DNA of 64,000 bases from CAZFBA01 sp964517135 (GTDB lineage Bacteria > Cyanobacteriota > Vampirovibrionia > JBFMGH01): contig CAZFBA010000005.1 in assembly GCA_964517135.1 (NCBI GenBank), positions 100,072 to 164,071 on the forward strand, given 5' to 3'. A program made the position numbers and the translations under genes. Under the pieces are notes generated by a model, which saw nothing but the letters and a program-made list of their open reading frames with translations, searched no databases and was not told where the DNA came from. Of this stretch, positions 50,885 to 59,652 are shown one piece after another (positions within the stretch are counted from its first letter, which is position 1; every line of letters begins with the position of its first letter).

Positions 50885-51919
50885 CTATTGGATGAACATA
50901 CAATCACCGTAGCTGTAAAAGCGATATTTTTCCTGAATCGCTTCATTGTAGGCTTTGAAAATAAAATCTTTGCCGGCAAAGGCGCTAACCAGCATGATCA
51001 GGGTAGATCGTGGCAAATGAAAGTTAGTGATACAGCTGTCAACCACTTTAAACTGATATCCGGGATAGATAAAAATCTGACTCCAGCCTGATGCCGGGAT
51101 TATTTTACCGTTATTTTCACTGGCGATAGTTTCCAGTGTTCTGATAGAAGTGGTTCCTACTGCTACAATGCGTTTTTTTTCTGCCTTATAACTGTTAATT
51201 TGCCGGGCTGCTTCTTCTGAGAGATGATAATATTCTTTATGCATGACATGGTTTTTTATGCTGTCGCATTTAACAGGCTTAAATGTACCCATACCAACAT
51301 GAAGAGTGAGTTCTGCAATATGTACCCCCTTTTCTTTTAGCAGGGTCATTATTTCCGGGGTAAAATGAAGCCCGGCTGTGGGGGCTGCTACTGCTCCTGG
51401 TATGCTTGCATAGACGGTCTGGTAGCGCTGTCTGTCTTCTGGCTCAAATTTATTTTTTCGATCACGCTTGATGTATGGCGGTAGAGGCATATTGCCCAGC
51501 TGGTAGATGATTTTATCAAACTGTTCGGGTGTTTGTATTAACCATTTTCCATCTGGCTCTCGTTCAAGGACTTCAACAAAGTGTTCATCATTGATAATGA
51601 TTTTTATACCGGCTCTTATGCGTTTTTGTGGTCTTAGAAGACACTGCCATATTGTGTTGTCTATTTGCTGGATGAGAAAAATTTCAATATTTGCACCTGT
51701 TTCCTTTTTACCAAAAAGTCTTGCCGGTATGACCTGTGTATTATTAATAATCAGCAGATCATCAGGCCTGAGGTAGTCTATTATATTGTAAAAATATTTG
51801 TGTTTAATCTCACCTTTCATGCGATTTAGAATCATCATACGAGAAGCTTCTCTTTTCTGCGAGGGGTGTTGTGCGATTAAATCCGGGGGGAGCTTATAAT
51901 CAAAGTCATTGACTCTCAT
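50885..51919 (-). CDS. queA: tRNA preQ1(34) S-adenosylmethionine ribosyltransferase-isomerase
   Basis: QueA moves the ribosyl group of SAM onto preQ1 in tRNA, giving epoxyqueuosine. The N-terminus FDYKLPPDLIAQHPSQKREA is typical. LLIINNTQVIPARLFGKKET, AAPTAGLHFTPEIM, LHVGMGTFKPV and the ending YRFYSYGDCMFI follow. The 344 residues are standard. Together with queC at 15907 it shows that queuosine is made from preQ0. Confidence 0.96.
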   Translation of the reverse strand: MRVNDFDYKLPPDLIAQHPSQKREASRMMILNRMKGEIKHKYFYNIIDYLRPDDLLIINNTQVIPARLFGKKETGANIEIFLIQQIDNTIWQCLLRPQKRIRAGIKIIINDEHFVEVLEREPDGKWLIQTPEQFDKIIYQLGNMPLPPYIKRDRKNKFEPEDRQRYQTVYASIPGAVAAPTAGLHFTPEIMTLLKEKGVHIAELTLHVGMGTFKPVKCDSIKNHVMHKEYYHLSEEAARQINSYKAEKKRIVAVGTTSIRTLETIASENNGKIIPASGWSQIFIYPGYQFKVVDSCITNFHLPRSTLIMLVSAFAGKDFIFKAYNEAIQEKYRFYSYGDCMFIQ

Positions 51920-52066
51920 TGAATCTTTTAATATCCTTTTTTTACTAAATATAGTCCTATGTTATATTAAACTATAAAATGGTCATCGTTTGCAAAATAG
52001 TTTGATTTATGGCTTCTTTTACTTAAAATAGTGTTTAGAGCGTTTTATTTCAACTAAAGGTATTTT

Positions 52067-52651
52067 ATGGAATTGCTGAATTGCCCTCAGTGTGAGAAGC
52101 CTATCCCTGATTATCGTCATGAAGACCCTTATTGTGATTGTGGATGGCAATGTGATATAACAACGGAAGACTATGACCAGGCAGGCTGGTTTACGGTTCT
52201 TTTTGCAGCTGTATTAACTGCTATTCTCCAGATACCTTTACTGGCAATTGTTCATGTAGCTTCAAGTTTTGCTTTGAGTATACTATCAAACATTGCTGCT
52301 GGCTTTTTAGGGGCCAGGTTGATATTTTTTATGCACTATTTCTTAATATTATCAATAGATCTTCTCGTTCTGGGAGCTATATATTTTGCTATCTGCTGGT
52401 ATCTGGCAAGAAGAAACTCGCACCCTGTTCTAATGACAGTAGTTTTTGCTTTTATTGTCATTGGGTTTAAGTTTATGGTTATTGATCCGAGGAGCAACAT
52501 CCAGTATCCTTTTTTAGCATACCTGTATAACCTGATACTGTTTGTTGTTGCAACAGGATCAGGCTTTATGGCAGCTAGTTACAGAAAGAAAGACTTAAGC
52601 CGGTTCAAGTCTGGCAGTAAAATGTCTGAGGATGTTAGCCTCGTAGACTAA
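52067..52651 (+). CDS. Zinc-ribbon membrane protein, unknown
   Basis: A 194-residue protein. The N-terminal ribbon has CPQC and CDCG with one further Cys. It is followed by four to five transmembrane helices (FTVLFAAVLTAILQIPLLAI, YFLILSIDLLVLGAIYFAIC, and others) and a short basic tail. The last 57 nt overlap the end of tnaA on the other strand. No family was recognised. The general plan resembles the zinc-ribbon membrane protein at 40212. Confidence 0.7.
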   Translation: MELLNCPQCEKPIPDYRHEDPYCDCGWQCDITTEDYDQAGWFTVLFAAVLTAILQIPLLAIVHVASSFALSILSNIAAGFLGARLIFFMHYFLILSIDLLVLGAIYFAICWYLARRNSHPVLMTVVFAFIVIGFKFMVIDPRSNIQYPFLAYLYNLILFVVATGSGFMAASYRKKDLSRFKSGSKMSEDVSLVD

Positions 52652-53968
52652 TTTTAACCCTTTAATCTTTTCTCTGTTTTGATGTATCTGGATGATAGTT
52701 TCTGCGACATACTCAATATGAGCTGTAGTATACACTCTTCTGGGGATAGCCAGTCTTAAAAGCTCAAGATCAGGATAAACATCTTTGCCTGTTTTAGTAT
52801 CTTTGTAGCCAAACATAAGACTTCCGATTTCTACACCCCTGATACCCCCGTCTAAATAAAGCTCACAGGTTAATGCTTGCGCAGGAAACTGGCTTTGAGG
52901 GATGTCTGGCAGGAATTTTTTGACATCCAGATAGATTGCATGCCCACCAGCAGGTTTAACATAGGGAACCCCTGCTTCTTCAAGCATATCTCCCAGATAT
53001 TTTGTCTGGCTGATCCTGAATTTAAGGTAATCTTCGTTAAGAACTTCTTTTAGACCTCTTGCTATTGCTTCAAGATCTCTACCGGCCAGCCCTCCATATG
53101 TAGGAAAACCCTCGACAAGTATAAGAAGATTTGTGACTTTTGTTGCCAGCTCGCTGTTATCCAGGCATAAAAATCCGCCAATGTTTACCAGTCCGTCTTT
53201 TTTAGCGCTCATTGTGCAACCATTGCCATATTTAAAGATTTCACGGACAATGTCTTTGATGCTCCAGTTTCTATAGGCTTCTTCCCTTGTCTTTATAAAG
53301 TAGGCATTTTCAGCAAAGCGGCAGGCGTCAAACAGCAAAGGCAGGTGATATTTATCCACGAGATCTTTAACCTGCTTTATATTCTCAAGAGATACAGGTT
53401 GTCCTCCACCGCTATTATTTGTTATTGTTATCATGCAGAAGGGTATTTTCTCCGGGCCTACTTCTTTGATTAGTTTTTCCAGTTTGTTCAGGTCAACATT
53501 GCCTTTAAAGGGGTGTTTGTTCTCTGTATTAAATGCTTCATTAATTACACAGTTAATAGCATGAGCACCTGCATGTTCAATATTTGCTCTTGTTGTATCA
53601 AAGTGGATATTATTAGGGATGTAATCGCCCGGTTTAACTTTGATCTGGCAGAGCAGGTTTTCTGCTACTCTTCCCTGATGGGTAGGAATGACGTATTCGT
53701 ATCCGAAAATGTCTCTGATGGTATCTTCAAAGTGATAATAGTTGCGGCTGCCTGCGTAAGATTCATCTCCCATCATAAGCCCTGCCCACTGGTTATCACT
53801 CATTGCAGAGGTGCCACTATCGGTTAAAAGGTCTATCATAACCTTATCTGCAGGAACATTAAACAAGTTATATCCTGCTTTTTTAAGAACTTCTTCTCTT
53901 TCTTTTCTGCCTATCTGGCTTATAGGCTCAACCACTTTTATTTTATAAGGTTCAATACTTTTTGACAT
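52595..53968 (-). CDS. tnaA: Tryptophanase
   Basis: A PLP enzyme that splits L-tryptophan to indole, pyruvate and ammonia. The PLP Lys is in MSAKKDGLVNIGG. The assignment to tryptophanase rather than tyrosine phenol-lyase rests on GIRGVEIGS (Ile where TPL has the substrate Arg of MERG) and LRHFTARL (His where TPL has Phe), both as in Escherichia TnaA. ATG 53968 has CAGGAG 8 nt upstream. The frame extends 22 codons further into the tpl gene. 457 residues. It lies 16 nt after tpl in one operon. No TnaC leader was seen. Confidence 0.87.
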   Translation of the reverse strand: MSKSIEPYKIKVVEPISQIGRKEREEVLKKAGYNLFNVPADKVMIDLLTDSGTSAMSDNQWAGLMMGDESYAGSRNYYHFEDTIRDIFGYEYVIPTHQGRVAENLLCQIKVKPGDYIPNNIHFDTTRANIEHAGAHAINCVINEAFNTENKHPFKGNVDLNKLEKLIKEVGPEKIPFCMITITNNSGGGQPVSLENIKQVKDLVDKYHLPLLFDACRFAENAYFIKTREEAYRNWSIKDIVREIFKYGNGCTMSAKKDGLVNIGGFLCLDNSELATKVTNLLILVEGFPTYGGLAGRDLEAIARGLKEVLNEDYLKFRISQTKYLGDMLEEAGVPYVKPAGGHAIYLDVKKFLPDIPQSQFPAQALTCELYLDGGIRGVEIGSLMFGYKDTKTGKDVYPDLELLRLAIPRRVYTTAHIEYVAETIIQIHQNREKIKGLKLVYEANILRHFTARLEPA

Positions 53969-53984
53969 GGTATTTGCTCCTGTT

Positions 53985-55370
53985 TTAAAGTCTTTCAAAT
54001 CTTGCCTGGAAGAATCTAAGGCTTTCTGGTTCATAAACCATCCTTAGGCCTTTTACTTTGTCTTTTTCTTCGTACACGGCTTCGATGGATTCTGCTGTTA
54101 CATCCATGTGGGCCTGAGTATATACTCTTCTTGGTATTGTCAGCCGTACGAGTTCTAATTTAGGGTAGTTGTGATCGCCTGTCTCTTTATTTCTTCCGGA
54201 AGATACGATACCTCTTTCCATAGTCCTGACGCCTGAATCGATATAGATTTCAGCAGCAAGCGTTTGAGCAGGAAATTGATCCTGTGGCATGTGTGGCAGA
54301 AACTTTTTAGCATCAAGATAGATAGCATGGCTTCCTATTGGAAGAACTACAGGAATGCCGATTTCGATAAGCTTATTGCCAAGATATTCTACCTGACCGA
54401 TTCTTGCCTGCATATGGTCGAATTGTACTGCTTCTTCTATTCCTCGTGCCATGGCCTCCATATCTCTGCCTGATATACCGCCGTATGTGTGGAGCCCTTC
54501 ATAGACAACTACCATTTCACGGGCTTTCTGGGCTAGTTTATCATCGTTTAATGCTAAAAAACCACCGATATTAACCAGATGGTCTTTCTTGCTGCTCATT
54601 GTGGCTCCATCTGTGTAGGAACAAATTTCTTTAAGTATTTCAGCAATTGTTTTATCCTGGTATCCATCTTCTCTTAGTTTAATGAAATAAGCATTTTCAA
54701 TGGCACGTGTAGCGTCCAGCATAATGGGTATACCGTGTTTGCTGCACAGTTTATAGAGTTCTTTTGCATTTTGCATAGAAAATGGCTGTCCGCCTGCCAT
54801 GTTGACGTTTCCTTCTAGGCTTATATAAGGTATTTTATTTGCACCTGCTTCATTGATGATTTTTTCGAGTTTTTCGATATCGATATTTCCTTTGAAGGGA
54901 TGTGTGCTTTCGGGGTCGTGTGCTTCTTCAATAATTATGTCAACAAATTTACCCCCTGCAAGTTCCTGATGATGTCTTGTAGTAGTAAAGTACATGTTTC
55001 CAGGTACGATATCGCCTGGTTTAATAAGTATTTGTGAAAGTATATGTTCTGCGCCTCTTCCCTGGTGGGTTGGTATCAGGTGTTTATATCCATAATACTG
55101 CTGTATTTTACTCTCGAGATTATAGAAGTTTTTACTGCCTGCATATGCTTCATCACCGAGCATCATGCCGGCCCATTGATAGTCGCTCATTGCTGATGTG
55201 CCGCTATCTGTCAGCAAATCTATGTAAACATCTTCTGATTTGAGTAAAAAGGTGTTGTAGCCGGCTTCTTTGATTGCTATTTCTCTTTCTTCTCTGGTTG
55301 TTTTCTTGATTGGCTCGACCACCTTAATTTTAAAGGGCTCGGCCCAGGACCGTTTTTTTAATTTAGCCAT
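53985..55370 (-). CDS. tpl: Tyrosine phenol-lyase
   Basis: A PLP enzyme that splits L-tyrosine to phenol, pyruvate and ammonia. It follows Citrobacter TPL closely: KEAGYNTFLL, DLLTDSGTSAMSDYQWAGMM, THQGRGAEHILSQ and MYFTTTRHHQE. The PLP Lys is in MSSKKDHLVNIGG. The substrate-binding Arg is in VRTMERGIVSSGRN, and the Phe is in LRFFQARF. The 461 residues match. AGAGGAG precedes the start. First gene of a two-gene unit with tnaA, giving phenol and indole from aromatic amino acids, typical of an anaerobic, amino-acid-fermenting life. Confidence 0.88.
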   Translation of the reverse strand: MAKLKKRSWAEPFKIKVVEPIKKTTREEREIAIKEAGYNTFLLKSEDVYIDLLTDSGTSAMSDYQWAGMMLGDEAYAGSKNFYNLESKIQQYYGYKHLIPTHQGRGAEHILSQILIKPGDIVPGNMYFTTTRHHQELAGGKFVDIIIEEAHDPESTHPFKGNIDIEKLEKIINEAGANKIPYISLEGNVNMAGGQPFSMQNAKELYKLCSKHGIPIMLDATRAIENAYFIKLREDGYQDKTIAEILKEICSYTDGATMSSKKDHLVNIGGFLALNDDKLAQKAREMVVVYEGLHTYGGISGRDMEAMARGIEEAVQFDHMQARIGQVEYLGNKLIEIGIPVVLPIGSHAIYLDAKKFLPHMPQDQFPAQTLAAEIYIDSGVRTMERGIVSSGRNKETGDHNYPKLELVRLTIPRRVYTQAHMDVTAESIEAVYEEKDKVKGLRMVYEPESLRFFQARFERL

Positions 55371-55778
55371 AATTTTCTCCTCTGACCTCTAGAATCTCTT
55401 TAGTGGATACTATCATAAAAATGTGTTTTAAGATTAATAACACAAAAATTGTCTAAGGTTGGAACTATTTCCTATAAATATACTCATAATGAGGTATTAG
55501 AATATAAATATTTAATAAAATCCGCTGATAATCTGAATTAAATATGTTATACTATAAGTGTAATTACTGATAATCATGTTATAAAAGATTACTCCCCACT
55601 TAATCTTCTGCAAATAGCCTCATTGTCTGCTGTCTAGTCATGATTGTTTTTAAAAACTAGAGATGTATTAAAAAAACGTTCATTTAAGCCTCAAGTTTTT
55701 TTCATGGTTGACGATATAAGACATGTGGCAGGTTAACTATTACGGATAGAAATAAAATCGTTAATAAAGGAGGACGAT
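55371..55778. other. Gene-free stretch upstream of tpl
   Basis: 408 nt between tpl and the small gene at 55779. It is AT-rich. TTGACG (55708-55713) with TTAACT (55733-55738), 19 bp apart, is a weak promoter candidate for the small gene. TATACT at about 55551 may belong to either side. No leader peptide with a Trp or Tyr codon run was found ahead of tpl. Confidence 0.45.
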
Positions 55779-55934
55779 ATGAATTACAACAGAGAAAACG
55801 AAGACATACTTGCTGAAGTTCGCTCAATAAAACATTTCTTTGAGTATTTGACGCTGTTATTTACTGATGGGGTAACACAACAATCCAGAAGAGTGCCTCG
55901 AAACGAGTGGACGCCATTAGTAAGTCATGAGTAA
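55779..55934 (+). CDS. Small soluble protein (51 aa) with its own terminator
   Basis: A short gene with unusually good support: a perfect ribosome site AAAGGAGG 5 nt before ATG 55779, and a strong terminator just after TAA 55932-55934. The product starts MNYNRENEDILAEVRSIKH, has an amphipathic aromatic helix (FFEYLTLLFTDG) and ends in a charged stretch with RRVPRNEWTPLV. No membrane helix or signal is present. No family was recognised. It may be a small regulator or partner protein. Confidence 0.7.
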   Translation: MNYNRENEDILAEVRSIKHFFEYLTLLFTDGVTQQSRRVPRNEWTPLVSHE

Positions 55935-55937
55935 AGT

Positions 55938-55975
55938 TTAAAAAGCACCCTCCCGGGTGCTTTTAAGTTTTAACA
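55938..55975. terminator. Bidirectional terminator
   Basis: AAAAGCACCC pairs with GGGTGCTTTT around TCCC, with A and T runs on both sides. It serves the small gene at 55779 on the plus strand and mlaE on the minus strand. Confidence 0.88.
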
Positions 55976-55985
55976 AATATATTTT

Positions 55986-56720
55986 CTAACTGTAGAAAAT
56001 CCAGGTGAGTATGTAGTCTGCTATTATGATTGCAGATGCAGTCCAGATAGCTGCTCTTGTTGTAGCTCTGCCGACTTCTTTAGCACCGCCATGTGTTAAA
56101 AGTCCTATGGTGGAACAAATAAGTGTAATTAATACACCAAAAACCATTGCTTTGACAAGGCTTGCCTGAATGTCATAGATCTCTGTATACTGCCATACTG
56201 ACTCAAGGTAGCGATTAAAATGCAGGTTAACAGTTATTCTGGCAACTATCATTCCTCCAAGTACTCCTATAAACTCAGCAATAATGGTTACCAGGGGTAC
56301 CATAATAGCTCCTGCGATGACACGTGGTAGTACAAGATAATAAATAGGGTCTACACGCAGCAGACGCAATGCATCTATCTGTTCAGTAACTTTCATATTG
56401 GCTATTTCAGCAGCGATTGCTGTTCCTGCTCTGGCTCCTATGGCCAGGCTGGCGAATAAGGGTGCCATCTCTCGTATTATTGTAGCTGCTACAAGCCCGC
56501 CTATATAAGCATCAGCACCATTAAGGATAAATTGTTTTGATATCTGAAGGGCTAATACAGCTCCACTGACCAGTGATATTATTATAGCAATGGGAGCCGA
56601 GTCAAAGCCGATAATGGCAGCCTGTGTAAAGGTGTTTTTCAGGCTTATCTGTCCTCTCAAAAGGTATGACAGAGAGCTCATCAGATTTTGTGTACAGTTT
56701 CCTATGGTACTGAGAGTCAT
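55986..56720 (-). CDS. mlaE: MlaE-like ABC transporter permease
   Basis: The membrane part of a phospholipid (or related lipid) ABC transporter between the outer and inner membrane. At 244 residues with five to six helices it has the MlaE pattern: GFDSAPIAIIISLVSGAVLA, ATIIREMAPLFASLAIGARAG and EQIDALRLLRVDPIYYLVLP. MlaF (ATPase) and MlaD (MCE) genes are not next to it. Its start lies 2 nt after the ilvE stop, so it depends on that transcript. The terminator at 55938 ends the unit. Confidence 0.92.
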   Translation of the reverse strand: MTLSTIGNCTQNLMSSLSYLLRGQISLKNTFTQAAIIGFDSAPIAIIISLVSGAVLALQISKQFILNGADAYIGGLVAATIIREMAPLFASLAIGARAGTAIAAEIANMKVTEQIDALRLLRVDPIYYLVLPRVIAGAIMVPLVTIIAEFIGVLGGMIVARITVNLHFNRYLESVWQYTEIYDIQASLVKAMVFGVLITLICSTIGLLTHGGAKEVGRATTRAAIWTASAIIIADYILTWIFYS

Positions 56721-56722
56721 CT

Positions 56723-57649
56723 TTAGCCTATGTCAACAGGGGTACACCAGTGTTTGTATTTATCTACTTTACCTCTGACTATGTCAAAATAGAGATCCTG
56801 TAGCTTTTTAGCTATTGGGCCTGGTTTGCCTTCTCCGACAGGCCGGTGGTCGACTCTGGTTATAGGGCTTACCTGTGCGCCTGTGCCGCAGAAAAATGCT
56901 TCTTCGCAGATGTAAAGTTCTGTTCTGTCCATTGTTCTTATTTCGTATGGTATCTCAAGATCTTCTGCCATGGCTATTATGGTATCTCTTGTTATTCCTT
57001 CAAGTATGTCATCAGTTATATTGGATGTTACAAGTTTACCATTTCTAACTATGAAGAGGTTCATAGCGCTACCCTCACCGACTTTACTTCTTTCTGTAAG
57101 GGTTATGGCTTCATCGAATCCTGATTTTTTTGCTTCTGTAATGATCAGAGCGGCATTACAATAGCTGCCGGCGATTTTGGCTCTTGGAGGTATTGTACAG
57201 TCTATCAGGCGTCTCCAGTTGGATACAGTAACGTGCAATCCTTTGTGTATATCTACATATTGGCCAAGTGGGGTAGTGAAAATGATTGTTCCATCAGGGT
57301 TGTCTGATAATTTAGGGCCGATACTTGTCCCTGCCTTGTATATGCTCGGCCGTATATAGGTATCTGTGCGTGGTTTATTTTTCTTTATGAGTTCAACAGT
57401 TATGTCGCAATATTCTTTGACGCTGTGTGGCATTTCCATAAACATGATGCGGCAGCTTCTGCCCATTCTTTCATAGTGTTCTTTCATGCGGAAGATGTAA
57501 ATGCGGTTTTCTTCTTCGTTCCAGTAGCCTCTAATGCCTTCAAAAACTGATGTTCCATATAGCAATGCATGTGTTCTAACGCTTATTTTAGCATCTTCAT
57601 CAGGAGTGAATTTCCCATTAAGGTAGACATAAACTGTATTCTCAGGCAC
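56723..57649 (-). CDS. ilvE: Branched-chain amino acid aminotransferase
   Basis: A fold-type IV PLP aminotransferase that makes or breaks Ile, Leu and Val with glutamate/2-oxoglutarate. The N-terminus has ISVRTHALLYGTSVFEGIRG. The PLP Lys is in PPRAKIAGSYCNAALI, then GFDEAITL, and the cofactor block GTGAQVSPITRVDHRPVG is near the C-terminus. The 308 residues match IlvE. The start is GTG 57649, with GGAGGGA 7 nt upstream. Cotranscribed with mlaE. Confidence 0.92.
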   Translation of the reverse strand: MPENTVYVYLNGKFTPDEDAKISVRTHALLYGTSVFEGIRGYWNEEENRIYIFRMKEHYERMGRSCRIMFMEMPHSVKEYCDITVELIKKNKPRTDTYIRPSIYKAGTSIGPKLSDNPDGTIIFTTPLGQYVDIHKGLHVTVSNWRRLIDCTIPPRAKIAGSYCNAALIITEAKKSGFDEAITLTERSKVGEGSAMNLFIVRNGKLVTSNITDDILEGITRDTIIAMAEDLEIPYEIRTMDRTELYICEEAFFCGTGAQVSPITRVDHRPVGEGKPGPIAKKLQDLYFDIVRGKVDKYKHWCTPVDIG

Positions 57650-57818
57650 TTGAATCCCTCCAGTTACTTTCTATTAACCTTGTTGTTTCACATGAGAGAT
57701 AATAACATAAATCATCAGGGCTCAAGAAAAAAATTTTCAATTATGGTAATTTACCCATTCGATAAGAAAAATCTTTATGTCATAAAGGATATATGATAGT
57801 CAGAGAGAGGAGAATCAA

Positions 57819-58190
57819 ATGAGTCGCCGGGGTAAGACCTTAAGTTTAATGCTTTTAATTTTTGTAGCACTGGCTTTTACCGGTGTTGTTTCTCAATCAG
57901 CGTTTGCGAAAAAGAGATATTATTATACACAGAAGTTTGTAAAGCCCAAAAAACAGGATGCTTCTGATTATATGAAGCGTTACTATCCGAATGGTTATAA
58001 CCCTTCTCCTTATTATTATCAGCCGATAGTAAATTATTCATATGCTACAGGTGATGGTTATTATATGCAATCTTGTACAGGAAACTGCTATAAAAAAAGG
58101 CATAAACACAGATACAAAAATAATTCCACTTCTTTAAACCAGAATCCATATTTTAACAGGAGCCGTTCTAACCCTTATTTCAGGAGATAA
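57819..58190 (+). CDS. Small exported Tyr-rich basic protein
   Basis: A 123-residue protein. A signal peptide covers residues 1-30 (LSLMLLIFVALAFTGVV, likely cleavage after AFA). The mature part is rich in Tyr, Lys, Asn and Pro (KRYYYTQKFVKPKKQ, GYNPSPYYYQP) with a Cys pair (SCTGNC) that could form a disulfide, followed by a basic KKRHKHRYK segment. A strong GAGAGGAG site and its own terminator support expression. Such proteins may bind peptidoglycan, LPS or nucleic acid. No family was recognised. Confidence 0.75.
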   Translation: MSRRGKTLSLMLLIFVALAFTGVVSQSAFAKKRYYYTQKFVKPKKQDASDYMKRYYPNGYNPSPYYYQPIVNYSYATGDGYYMQSCTGNCYKKRHKHRYKNNSTSLNQNPYFNRSRSNPYFRR

Positions 58191-58212
58191 ACTTACCTTG
58201 AACATTTAAATT

Positions 58213-58243
58213 GCTTCCCCCATTGTTTATGGGGGCTTTTTGC
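58213..58243 (+). terminator. Rho-independent terminator
   Basis: GCTTCCCCCAT pairs with TATGGGGGC around a small loop, then T5. It lies 23 nt after the Tyr-rich protein gene. Confidence 0.88.
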
Positions 58244-58255
58244 AGTAAAAATTAA

Positions 58256-58288
58256 CCATCTGGTCAATATGAGAAACTGACCAAATGG
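58256..58288. promoter_or_regulatory. Inverted repeat with operator-like spacing
   Basis: CCATCTGGTCA and TGACCAAATGG are inverted 11-bp arms (10 of 11 match) separated by 11 bp. It lies between convergent genes, just past a terminator, and has no T-run. It could be an mRNA 3' structure or a protein site. Confidence 0.35.
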
Positions 58289-58437
58289 CCATTTTCTTAA
58301 TATCTTAAACAGTTCATAATATAAAAAGTAAAAGCAAAACTACATATAGAACACTGTGACTTAGCTTGGTGGGTGTTGTGGGGTGAGAAAAACATAATAA
58401 GTGTGATTAGGCAGGATGTATTCTGCCTTTTACTTTT

Positions 58438-59121
58438 TTACCAGAGAGCTTGTGGCATAAAACGTTTAAGTTTCCATATTTCTACTTCGTTAAAGCCGGT
58501 TTTTAAGAACTCATCATAAAGTGATTCTTGCACATTGATTGCTTTTATGGGGATATGAAGCTGCTGACTGGTTTCTTTAACAATTTTATATCCATTTAGA
58601 ATGTCTTTTATTTCTGTCTGGTCAGAAAAATGTGGATTGCAGATTAAGCCGGTTAGTTGCCAGTTGTGTTTTTGGCCTTCTGTTGACCATTTTATATGTT
58701 CTATAATGTTTTCAGAAGTTGAGGTTTCAAATTTTGTTGTATTTATTACCATATAGATTTTAAGCTCAGGTTCTTTTAAAATATCTTCAAGTATATACAG
58801 TACATCTATACCGCCAGATCCGTATCCAACATCGATGATAAGATTTTCTTCTCTGGCAAGGCACATTTTTTGCTCCGGGATGATATATGTGCCAGCTTCA
58901 CCCAGCCCGAAAGAATCATCACGGTTGTGTGCTACTACTGAAAGACCTAATTTTTCGAGGTCTTTTTTAATAGGTCTAAGGGTATAGGCAGGTTCTACTG
59001 TATCTAGGTCGACCAGAGTTAGCTTGATACCTTTTCTATTAAAATAAAGGGCTCTGTTTATAGCTGTTTCTGACTTTCCACTTGCATAAGCACCGGTGTA
59101 AATTTCTATCCATCTATTCAT
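58438..59121 (-). CDS. P-loop NTPase of unknown role
   Basis: A 227-residue soluble protein. The Walker A motif is GAYASGKSET near residue 9. LTLVDLDTVEPAYTLR is a switch-like segment, and LIIDVGYGSGGIDVLY is Walker B-like, as in ParA/CobQ-type nucleotide-binding proteins (the second strand resembles LIIDVGGxxxG). No DNA-binding or membrane segment is seen. It stands alone between a terminator and MITE copy E. The target is unknown. Confidence 0.75.
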   Translation of the reverse strand: MNRWIEIYTGAYASGKSETAINRALYFNRKGIKLTLVDLDTVEPAYTLRPIKKDLEKLGLSVVAHNRDDSFGLGEAGTYIIPEQKMCLAREENLIIDVGYGSGGIDVLYILEDILKEPELKIYMVINTTKFETSTSENIIEHIKWSTEGQKHNWQLTGLICNPHFSDQTEIKDILNGYKIVKETSQQLHIPIKAINVQESLYDEFLKTGFNEVEIWKLKRFMPQALW

Positions 59122-59154
59122 AATGATCCATTCGTTTAAGCTTTTTACACATTA

Positions 59155-59229
59155 AAGACTGATGCATAACCAGAGTGACAGGTTTTTCTGGTTGCGATTT
59201 TCATAAATTTTAAGTTATGTACGGGTCTT
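59155..59229. mobile_element. MITE-like element, short form, copy E
   Basis: A 75-bp element starting AAGACTGATGCATAAC and ending GTTATGTACGGGTCTT, flanked by perfect 5-bp direct repeats CATTA at 59150-59154 and 59230-59234. The inner CGATTTTCATAAATTTTAA matches the left arm of the long form, joined directly to the right end. It appears to be an internal-deletion product. Confidence 0.85.
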
Positions 59230-59535
59230 CATTAATGAAAAGTAAAACAGAAAAACAGGATTTTAAAAACCTCAAATTATTTAATGTGAACTTTGTATGA
59301 CTTTAATGCCTCTGTATACTTGTTATTGCTGGTATTTATTCTGAATAACTGTATGAACACTACGATGATTTCATTAAAAATAGTAACGGAATATTTTTTA
59401 TTGTCGTGAAAAGAGATAATGCTTTCTCTGAAATTCTTTTATAACAAAGCTTTAAACCACAATGATCATGTGTATTTTAGAAACTTTGATAGTTCGATCG
59501 TTCTTAATAGCTTTTAAAGTTTTGCTAACGAAGAG

Positions 59536-59565
59536 TTGACATTAGATTTACTATGTTGTTTTATA
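59536..59565 (+). promoter_or_regulatory. Promoter of the rpsL group
   Basis: A perfect -35 box TTGACA (59536-59541) is followed at 17-18 bp by TTTTAT/TTTATA (59559-59565). It lies about 90 nt before the rpsL start codon. Confidence 0.6.
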
Positions 59566-59652
59566 TTGTCTACAGCGAAAACTTACATGCTGTGAGTTGA
59601 ATTGCGGTAATAACGCTTAAAATCAAAAATAATATATAAAAAGGAGGATTCT

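Larger units (their letters stand above)
59122..59652. other. Gene-free region upstream of rpsL
   Basis: 531 nt between the P-loop NTPase gene and rpsL, containing MITE copy E at its left and the rpsL promoter at its right. The 5' leader after the promoter is about 80 nt. No other feature was recognised. Confidence 0.5.

Noticed and set aside
52595..52651. Antisense overlap of the 3' ends of the membrane protein gene and tnaA
   Set aside because: Fifty-seven nt of convergent 3' overlap is ordinary in a compact genome, and both C-termini are normal for their frames.
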